A stretch of 12,600 nucleotides of DNA from NCBI GenBank assembly GCA_947628355.1, contig CANQZO010000028.1:1-12600 (forward strand), given 5' to 3'. Below are positions 7,100 through 12,600 of the stretch, piece by piece; positions within the stretch are counted from its first letter, which is position 1, and every line of letters begins with the position of its first letter. The position numbers and the translations under genes are program-made. This DNA is from Candidatus Gastranaerophilales bacterium. GTDB taxonomy: Bacteria > Cyanobacteriota > Vampirovibrionia > Gastranaerophilales > Gastranaerophilaceae. The notes under the pieces are model-generated. The model had not been told where the DNA came from. It worked only from the letters and a program-made list of their open reading frames with translations, and ran no database searches.

Positions 7100-7109
7100 T
7101 TTAAGCACA

Positions 7110-8714
7110 ATGTTAAATATAAGTAATATATTAAAAAATAAATCCTTTTTGATATGCGTTATATTAACAATTATTTTTTGCTTTGGATATTTTTTTACAA
7201 ATAACTCTATTGGAATTGACGATGAGATAATTGATATTTGGTCAAAGTTAGATATAAATATCAGTATTAATAGACCATTTAATTTAATATATTATAAAAT
7301 TTTTAAAATTAATTCTTATGTATCGGCTTGGTTAAACTTATTGGCAATATTATTTTATTTTACGGGAATTTATATATTTATAAGTACTGTTATTTCTAAT
7401 TCAAATCTGCCCGATGCTGAAAATCCAAATTATAATATTAATTTATTTACTTTATTTAGTGTAATTGCACTTTCTTTCCCGTTTATTATTTATATTTTTA
7501 TGTTTAATGAAGAAACAATTCTTTATTCATTTAATACTATTTTAAGTGCTTTAGCTTTATATTATCTGTATAAAGATAATTTAAAAAAATATATTTTAAT
7601 TATTTTGTTATTTATAACTATTATTTTATCTTCTTATGAAACTCCATTTTTGTACACTTTATTGGGGATAGGATTTATTGAATTTTTAAGATTAACTTTT
7701 AATAAAAGTTATTCCATAAAAAATCTTTATAAAAAATGGGCATTAATATCAGCTATTTTTATCATTTGTTATTCTCTTAATATGCTTATAGTTAAACTTT
7801 TCAAGAATTTATATCATATTAAATACAGCCGTTTTGATGATTATTTTAAATATGATGTAACTTCATTATCTACGTTTTTAAATTCATTTTTTAATACATT
7901 AAAAATATTTTGTAAGGATTTTATTATAACTTGTTCACATAATTTTGGTTCGATATTAACGATTATTTGTTATGTCATTTTTGCGATAATTGTTATATAT
8001 TTTGTTATTAAAAATAATAAATGTTTTTCTAAAGAAGAAGATAAAAATCAAATTAAAAGTATACACATATTAATAAACGGTTTATTTATAATGGCAGTAC
8101 CGTTCTTGATATTTCTCTTGCTTGGTAATACCGATCTTCCTTACAGAAATTATGCCACCGTTGGTTTTTTTAATGCATTTGTAATCATGTTATTATATAT
8201 AATTTTTAGAAACAAAAAATTGTTTTCCCAAATTATATTGTTTTTGGCAGGATTAACAGTATTTTATTCTTCTTATGAAATTAATAAGACATTATATACA
8301 GAACATTTAAAATTCCAAAATGACAAAATATATGCATACCAAATAATGTATGACTTATGTAAGCTCAATTTGAGTGAAAAACCTTTATTATTTGTAGGAA
8401 TGAAAAAAAATCCTAAATTAAGGTATCAATATGATAAAGAAGCGTCTGAAATTAATATAAGTATTTTTAACTGGGACAGATATGATACTATTATTGGTGA
8501 AATTTTTACAAAACGCGGATATTATTTTATGCGGGAATTAGGACTTAATATAAAAGGATATGTAGAACTGCCGAAAAAATTTAAAATTATTCCTTTTCTA
8601 ATAAATCTTCAAGAACAAATAAAAGATATGAATACATATCCTCAAGAAAACTCAATCAAAGAAACAAAAGATTATGTCATTATAAAATTAGGCCCTTCGA
8701 AATTAGAAAAATAA
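7110..8714 (+). CDS. GtrII-like membrane glucosyltransferase
   Basis: This is a polytopic inner-membrane protein of 534 residues with about ten hydrophobic segments. GtrII-type enzymes move a sugar, usually glucose, from a lipid-phosphate carrier onto O-antigen or other surface glycans on the periplasmic side. The match rests on overall design. An Asp-Asp pair (37-38) lies in the first periplasmic loop after TM1, followed by an Arg-Pro (55-56) before the next helix. A soluble C-terminal tail then carries Asn-Trp-Asp, a Phe-Met-Arg-Glu-Leu-Gly segment, a Met-Asn-Thr-Tyr-Pro near the end, and a final beta strand ending in Ile-Ile-Lys-Leu. These resemble the GtrII family pattern but were recognised by eye. 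It lies after trxB with its own likely promoter and ends at a strong terminator. It could also be another GT-C-type transferase, and its substrate is unknown. Confidence 0.65.
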   Translation: MLNISNILKNKSFLICVILTIIFCFGYFFTNNSIGIDDEIIDIWSKLDINISINRPFNLIYYKIFKINSYVSAWLNLLAILFYFTGIYIFISTVISNSNLPDAENPNYNINLFTLFSVIALSFPFIIYIFMFNEETILYSFNTILSALALYYLYKDNLKKYILIILLFITIILSSYETPFLYTLLGIGFIEFLRLTFNKSYSIKNLYKKWALISAIFIICYSLNMLIVKLFKNLYHIKYSRFDDYFKYDVTSLSTFLNSFFNTLKIFCKDFIITCSHNFGSILTIICYVIFAIIVIYFVIKNNKCFSKEEDKNQIKSIHILINGLFIMAVPFLIFLLLGNTDLPYRNYATVGFFNAFVIMLLYIIFRNKKLFSQIILFLAGLTVFYSSYEINKTLYTEHLKFQNDKIYAYQIMYDLCKLNLSEKPLLFVGMKKNPKLRYQYDKEASEINISIFNWDRYDTIIGEIFTKRGYYFMRELGLNIKGYVELPKKFKIIPFLINLQEQIKDMNTYPQENSIKETKDYVIIKLGPSKLEK

Positions 8715-8733
8715 AATGTCGGCAGTAAAGAGT

Positions 8734-8766
8734 AAAAAATCCGCCTTTAAAAGACGGATTTTTTTA
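8734..8766. terminator. Bidirectional intrinsic terminator
   Basis: AAAAATCCG (8735-8743) pairs with CGGATTTTT (8755-8763). The stem is flanked by an A run on the left and a T run on the right, so it has a U tract in both directions. It ends the GtrII-like gene from the left and the convergent gene at 8781-9254 from the right. Confidence 0.88.
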
Positions 8767-8780
8767 TAATATAATACGAT

Positions 8781-9254
8781 TTATGCTACACAAGATAATG
8801 ATTTAACGGCGTCAGCACCTGTTTTAATAAAGTCACCGCCGGATTTAATAACGGTTGATAAACCTTCACTACCCGATTTAATTGTTGTTGAAAAATTATT
8901 ACCACGAACTCTTGAAAGTTCAACTTTTGCAGGGATTTGTTCAGTCTTTGTTCTTATTCTTTCATTTGCTCTTGATGCGTCAGCTGCTAAATTTTCGTCC
9001 ATTAATTGATGTACAAATGCCATTTTTGCAGCAAGTAAACGAGCTTCCTCCAAATCGGCATTAACAAAATCTCTTGCTAAACAAGTTTGTGCAGCAACAA
9101 GACCATAATCTGAATTTCTAACTTTATCTTTTTTAACAAGTTTTTCTGCGTTGTCAAAAACTCCTTCATCTAATTTGCGTTCATGTCTGGTAACTACATT
9201 CTTGCAATATAACATTGCAGGCATTGCAGGAACCATTGAAACATTCTGACCCAT
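8781..9254 (-). CDS. Unrecognised small helical protein with 11-residue repeats
   Basis: I do not recognise this 157-residue protein. It has no signal peptide. Residues 25-115 are rich in Ala, Glu, Lys and Asp and look helical. The C-terminus contains an 11-residue repeat, STTIKSGSEGL (122-132) then STVIKSGGDFI (133-143), and a partial third unit starting KTGADAVKS. An 11-residue period suits an amphipathic or right-handed coiled helix, as in membrane- or lipid-associating proteins. Three cysteines (17, 58, 155) are present, the last near the C-terminus in SCVA. AAGGA (9262-9266) is 7 bases before the ATG and supports the start. The gene ends at a shared bidirectional terminator and has about 100 bases of AT-rich leader, so it is probably monocistronic. 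The gene is well supported and its function unknown. Confidence 0.8.
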   Translation of the reverse strand: MGQNVSMVPAMPAMLYCKNVVTRHERKLDEGVFDNAEKLVKKDKVRNSDYGLVAAQTCLARDFVNADLEEARLLAAKMAFVHQLMDENLAADASRANERIRTKTEQIPAKVELSRVRGNNFSTTIKSGSEGLSTVIKSGGDFIKTGADAVKSLSCVA

Positions 9255-9355
9255 AATAATTTCCTTTCTTTAGTGTGAATTTTGATAATGCTATAAAACT
9301 TATAAAAGATAATTATTGATATTTTTTAACAATTTATTAAGTTTTTTTAAGGAAA

Positions 9356-10474
9356 TTAATATCTTAAAAAATTTTCAAATTGAGTTTTATTTTCAACAGG
9401 GGATGTCTTTGGACGTCCGAGGTTTTCTCTTGCACCTATTGAACATTTTACTTCAATTAAAGATAATTCTTGTTTATTTTTAATTATTTTTAGCTCTTTA
9501 TCTAAATCATTGTAATTATCAACACTTACAAAGTATTTATATCCGGCAGATTCAGCCATTTTAACAATATTTGTTTTCGCCATGGAAGTAGGCATTCCGC
9601 CGACAGTTTCATGCGCGGTATTGTTTATTATTATATGCTTAAAATTTTTAGGATTAATATTACCGATAACAGACATAGCTCCCATGTGCATTAATAAAGC
9701 ACCGTCGCCATCGATACACCATACATTTTTATCCGGCTTATTAACTGCTATTCCCAACGCAATGGAAGAACTGTGCCCCATTGAACCTACCGTTAAAAAA
9801 TCATATTTATGTGATTGTTTATTTTGATCTCTAATTTCATATAATTCACGGCTTGCTTTCCCCGTAGTAGAAACAATTATGTCTTCACCGGTTATATTTA
9901 CGATATGTCTTATTGCTTCTTCTCTTGTCATATTAAAATCATTTTTATATACAACTTTTTCGCTATAATCAAATCCGCCTTTTTTAACAACAAATGCACA
10001 ACACCTGCCAATTGAAAGGATTTGTTCAAATTCATCCATTACTTTTTTTATTTCAGCTTCAGTTGTTTCTTTTGAAATAATAAAGTATTTTACATTCATA
10101 ACATCCAGTAATTTTAATGTTATCTCGCCTTGAAAAATATGCTGAGGTTCATCTTTTACATTTGGCTCGCCCCGCCAGCCTATTATAAAAACCGTAGGAA
10201 TTGCATAAACTTTATCATTTAAAAGAGAAGCTAAAGGGTTAATAATATTACCCTCACCCGAGTTTTGCATATAAATTACGGGGATTTCTCCCGTTGCCAA
10301 ATAATATCCCGCACCTATTGCGCAGGCATTTCCCTCATTTGCGGCAATTATATGGTGTTTCTCATCCGTCTTATATGTATTGATTAAATAATTACATAAC
10401 TGTTTTAACTGCGAATCAGGAACGCCCGTATAAAATTTTTTATTTAATATTTTTATAAAATTTTCTATTTCCAT
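9356..10474 (-). CDS. aepY: Phosphonopyruvate decarboxylase (ThDP-dependent)
   Basis: This enzyme decarboxylates 3-phosphonopyruvate to phosphonoacetaldehyde with thiamine diphosphate and Mg2+. The step makes phosphonate biosynthesis irreversible and leads to 2-aminoethylphosphonate and related headgroups. The 372 residues match the family length. The N-terminal half has GVPDS (17-21) and AANEGNA (44-50, with Glu47, the ThDP-activating residue). It is followed by the family segments YMQNSGEGN and IGWRGEPNVKDEPQH, typical of this subfamily rather than of acetolactate synthases. The ThDP/Mg motif begins at GDGA (256-259) and closes with Asn284-Asn285. Sulfopyruvate decarboxylase is the nearest alternative. 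PEP mutase and the aminotransferase that usually flank it are not in this window. An extended -10 promoter lies upstream. No strong Shine-Dalgarno sequence is seen. Confidence 0.88.
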   Translation of the reverse strand: MEIENFIKILNKKFYTGVPDSQLKQLCNYLINTYKTDEKHHIIAANEGNACAIGAGYYLATGEIPVIYMQNSGEGNIINPLASLLNDKVYAIPTVFIIGWRGEPNVKDEPQHIFQGEITLKLLDVMNVKYFIISKETTEAEIKKVMDEFEQILSIGRCCAFVVKKGGFDYSEKVVYKNDFNMTREEAIRHIVNITGEDIIVSTTGKASRELYEIRDQNKQSHKYDFLTVGSMGHSSSIALGIAVNKPDKNVWCIDGDGALLMHMGAMSVIGNINPKNFKHIIINNTAHETVGGMPTSMAKTNIVKMAESAGYKYFVSVDNYNDLDKELKIIKNKQELSLIEVKCSIGARENLGRPKTSPVENKTQFENFLRY

Positions 10475-10512
10475 TATATTCTTACTACCGCTAAAATAAT
10501 ATATTTTACTAT

Positions 10513-10521
10513 ATTATAGCA
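10513..10521 (-). promoter_or_regulatory. Extended -10 promoter of aepY
   Basis: On the minus strand, TGCTATAAT (10521-10513) is an exact TGnTATAAT extended -10 element. It lies about 39 bases before the ATG at 10474. No clear -35 hexamer is present, which is normal for extended -10 promoters. Confidence 0.55.
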
Positions 10522-10573
10522 ATTATTTCCTATTTTACTAGTATGCAATACAGCCGTTTACACATATTTAAAA

Positions 10574-10755
10574 ATTGTCCGAACAATATTTTACGATAAG
10601 CAACGAAGTGGTTGAGTAAAATTTTGAAAGTGGTATATTGAAAAGGTTACAAAACGAGCAAGTGAAAAATGAACTTTGCGAGCTTGTATGCGAAACGTAG
10701 TGGAGACTGAGAACTTGTACAGCGACGAGGAGTCGGTGGCAGAGTGCGACATTGG
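10574..10755. repeat. GC-richer intergenic island with nested inverted repeats
   Basis: ATTGT (10574-10578) pairs with ACAAT (10583-10587) around CCGA. ATTTTAC (10588-10594) pairs with GTAAAAT (10616-10622) and encloses CAAC (10601-10604) with GTTG (10611-10614). CGAC (10723-10726) pairs with GTCG (10732-10735) around GAGGA. Words such as GGCAGAG and GCGAC are shared with the repeat at the window start. No T run follows on either strand, so it is not a simple terminator. It may be a dispersed intergenic repeat or part of a structured leader. Confidence 0.45.
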
Positions 10756-10793
10756 ATTAAAATAATATTATTTCATAATTTGGATTTATATAA

Positions 10794-10822
10794 TTGTAAC
10801 ATATTTATAATTTAGATATTAT
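10794..10822 (+). promoter_or_regulatory. Sigma-70-type promoter of the GT-C-like gene
   Basis: TTGTAA (10794-10799) and TATTAT (10817-10822) have the ideal 17-base spacing and lie about 20 bases before the ATG at 10843. An overlapping TATAAT (10820-10825) has a less suitable spacing of 20. The GC-richer island lies upstream of the promoter rather than in the leader. Confidence 0.5.
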
Positions 10823-10842
10823 AATTTTCATAAGGAAACAAT

Positions 10843-12516
10843 ATGTTTAAATATAAAATTTTTATAGTTTTAAATTTATTTATTTTATTTATTATTTTTT
10901 GTTTATTATTTGCATATAATCAAACTCAAATAATCTATATGCATGACTTATTTTGGCCATATAAATTTTTTGACGGGATACTTAACGGGAATTTTTCTCC
11001 AAGAATAATCCCTAATTTAATTAATTACTTATACAGTGTTTTACTGCCGAATTGCCTTAATATGCATCCTTTAGATTTCAGAACTAATATTGTTGTATGC
11101 TCTATCAGCAGTTTATGTTTGACTTTTTCCATAGTACTTTTTGCTAAAGGATTTTTTATAAATTCGGATGATAATAAACCAATATTAAATCACTTTGAGT
11201 GTATTTTATTATTACCCTTAATATTTTTATACGTATATGCTCCGTTCTTTAAAGAACTGCCTAATATTTCAGATTGCTATATATTTAACAGTATTTTCAT
11301 GGGAATTGACGATTTAAGCGTGTTTTTTGAACATTGCGGAGGATTTATTTTTTATGTTTTATTTTTAACAATATTGTTTAATATTATATTACACAATAAA
11401 AAATATACACCAAAGCAAGAAATTGGACTAATTATATTAGGTATTGCATTAGGACTTTGGAGTGAATTTATAAATTTACCGTTATTTATCAGCTTAGTTT
11501 ATATTTGCTTTTTGGATTTAATTATAAAATCAATAAAAAAAGATAAAGAAAAATACAATTTAATAATTTTTAAAAATTCTTCTTCAAAAAAAATGATAAT
11601 AGCTTTTATTATAGGAATGTTAATTTTTTATTTTGGCACAGGAGAATTTACAACAACACATTTCGGTACAATATCGGAATATAATATTTTTACCAAACTT
11701 GGAGAAAATTTGGCGAACATTAATAATTTTAATCAAAATTTCATAGATTTCTTTTTTAAACCAACTGAAGTATATTTGCTAATTATAACGGCTTGCATAT
11801 TTATAGCTATATTTATAATTACAGAAATTAATCAAAGCCATCAAATTAAAGAAAAAAACTTTTTTCAGCTATTTCTTACTCTTACTCCTATTATTAGTTT
11901 TTTATTAACTTCATACTTAACGGTATTTGTGCAAAATTATAGGGAAGGATTTGCACCATATATATTTCAGACGGAATATTACCGTCTGTTATATTATATA
12001 TTTTTAGGCTATAACATTATACTGGTTTTAGGATATGTTTATAATTTTTCAGAAAAGCATTTTAAAAAATGTTTAATAATTATTTTTATTTGTATCGGAA
12101 TACACATTGGAAATATAAATTTTATAAGTACATATCCTCAATTAATACAAATTAGAAACAATAATAAACGAGCTATTTATAATCTGGAAAAATTAATTTG
12201 CATTTATTCAAATTTAGACGAAAAAATAATAATATCAAAAGATAATTTTTCAAATCCTATCATCAATGAAATGTATTTAGGAAACGGAGGCACCGGTACA
12301 ACACATGCTATTGATTTTCTTACCAAAAGGTATGGATTTGATTATAAGGGCGTAATAATCGTTGATACTATAGAAAAAGAACAACAAGAATTGCAAAAAA
12401 GGCTAAATTCGTTCGGGGGGGGGATTTTGCCAATAAAAAATAGATACAATTTATTTGGGCAAATTCAATTTAGTAATTTAAAAAAGATAACAAACAAGCA
12501 GGAAAAGAAAAGTTAA
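10843..12516 (+). CDS. GT-C-like polytopic membrane protein with G9 tract near its 3' end
   Basis: This 557-residue protein has about ten hydrophobic helices. After TM1, a periplasmic loop carries Met-His-Asp (33-35) followed by Phe-Trp-Pro-Tyr, and a small soluble domain follows the last helix from about residue 440. This layout resembles GT-C glycosyltransferases, which use lipid-linked sugars to modify surface glycans, but no specific family is recognised. Residues 525-527 (Gly-Gly-Gly after Phe524) are encoded by a G9 tract. One G fewer would end the protein three codons after the glycines, and one G more about six codons after. Either change would remove roughly the last 25-30 residues, including the segment NRYNLFGQIQFSNL. 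AAGGA (10832-10836) lies 6 bases before the ATG, and a well-spaced promoter precedes it. As sequenced, the gene is full length (ON). No terminator is evident downstream. Confidence 0.7.
   Translation: MFKYKIFIVLNLFILFIIFCLLFAYNQTQIIYMHDLFWPYKFFDGILNGNFSPRIIPNLINYLYSVLLPNCLNMHPLDFRTNIVVCSISSLCLTFSIVLFAKGFFINSDDNKPILNHFECILLLPLIFLYVYAPFFKELPNISDCYIFNSIFMGIDDLSVFFEHCGGFIFYVLFLTILFNIILHNKKYTPKQEIGLIILGIALGLWSEFINLPLFISLVYICFLDLIIKSIKKDKEKYNLIIFKNSSSKKMIIAFIIGMLIFYFGTGEFTTTHFGTISEYNIFTKLGENLANINNFNQNFIDFFFKPTEVYLLIITACIFIAIFIITEINQSHQIKEKNFFQLFLTLTPIISFLLTSYLTVFVQNYREGFAPYIFQTEYYRLLYYIFLGYNIILVLGYVYNFSEKHFKKCLIIIFICIGIHIGNINFISTYPQLIQIRNNNKRAIYNLEKLICIYSNLDEKIIISKDNFSNPIINEMYLGNGGTGTTHAIDFLTKRYGFDYKGVIIVDTIEKEQQELQKRLNSFGGGILPIKNRYNLFGQIQFSNLKKITNKQEKKS
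12415..12423 (+). repeat. G9 homopolymer within the GT-C-like gene (candidate phase-variation tract)
   Basis: Nine G directly follow TTC and are read as Phe-Gly-Gly-Gly in frame. With 8 G the next residues are FCQ then stop. With 10 they are DFANKK then stop. The tract type, its length and the TTC context are the same as at 2392-2400. Confidence 0.8.
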
Positions 12517-12600
12517 AAATGGGGCGGACAGTGGGGTTGTCTTGCTCGTTCGCAATAAACGGCATTTGTGCCGAAAGCTCATCGCTTCCGTCACTACAGC
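12517..12600. other. GC-richer non-coding end of window
   Basis: After the stop codon the composition changes abruptly to GC-richer sequence. CGGCA (12560-12564) and TGCCG (12569-12573) form a perfect five-base-pair hairpin with a TTTG loop, and GACA/TGTC (12527-12530 and 12538-12541) could form a weaker one. Words near the end (GCTTC, ACTACAGC) resemble the reverse complement of the repeat at the window start. No T tract or start codon with a ribosome-binding site is seen. Confidence 0.4.

Larger units (their letters stand above)
10475..10842. other. 368-bp intergenic region between divergent aepY and the GT-C-like gene
   Basis: No gene is supported here. From left to right it holds the aepY promoter, a GC-richer structured island (about 10574-10755), and an AT-rich segment with the promoter of the downstream gene. 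The island contrasts with the AT-rich flanks and resembles the two other GC-richer non-coding stretches at the window ends in its short CGA/GCG-rich words. Confidence 0.6.

Noticed and set aside
7086..7109. Upstream TTG start for the GtrII-like gene
   Set aside because: The TTG overlaps a consensus TATAAT, and a ribosome-binding site is placed for ATG 7110 instead.
10574..10622. Intrinsic terminator in the aepY/GT-C intergenic region
   Set aside because: The hairpins have long or irregular loops, no proper U tract follows on either strand, and no gene ends nearby to need one.

Overview
The window is AT-rich and encodes Gram-negative-type envelope functions: a periplasmic amidase with AMIN domains, several secreted proteins, and polytopic glycan-transferase-like proteins. 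With the EF-hand protein and the many unrecognised small secreted proteins, this suits a gut Vampirovibrionia/Melainabacteria-like lineage (Gastranaerophilales). That placement is inference from gene content. No rRNA or marker gene is present to fix it.

Layout. Positions 1-345 hold a comparatively GC-rich, non-coding, repeat-bearing island (two 77-bp identical copies, 119-bp period) closed by an intrinsic terminator. Next come a cysteine-rich secreted protein (460-1035, with its own terminator) and a two-EF-hand protein (1148-1714). On the minus strand, 1724-2158 is a TagD-type cytidylyltransferase, immediately preceded by a gene broken at a G9 tract (2171-2550). The plus strand from 2670 to 7045 is a housekeeping run: N-acetylmuramoyl-L-alanine amidase, glutamate racemase (murI), a small secreted protein and thioredoxin reductase (trxB). 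A GtrII-like membrane glycosyltransferase follows (7110-8714). A bidirectional terminator separates it from an unrecognised minus-strand gene (8781-9254). A ThDP-dependent phosphonopyruvate decarboxylase (aepY) lies on the minus strand at 9356-10474. A 368-bp intergenic region contains a second GC-richer structured island. The last gene (10843-12516) is a GT-C-like membrane protein with a second G9 tract near its 3' end, and the window closes in a third GC-richer non-coding stretch.

How the genes work together. The amidase and MurI serve peptidoglycan turnover and D-glutamate supply. The cytidylyltransferase, the GtrII-like protein, the GT-C-like protein and AepY look like parts of surface-glycan construction and decoration, possibly with a polyol-phosphate or phosphonate group.

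The most notable signal is a pair of G9 homopolymers, each preceded by TTC and each read as Phe-Gly-Gly-Gly inside a coding sequence. In an AT-rich genome these are hallmarks of slipped-strand phase variation. As sequenced, one gene is out of frame (OFF) and the other is full length (ON).
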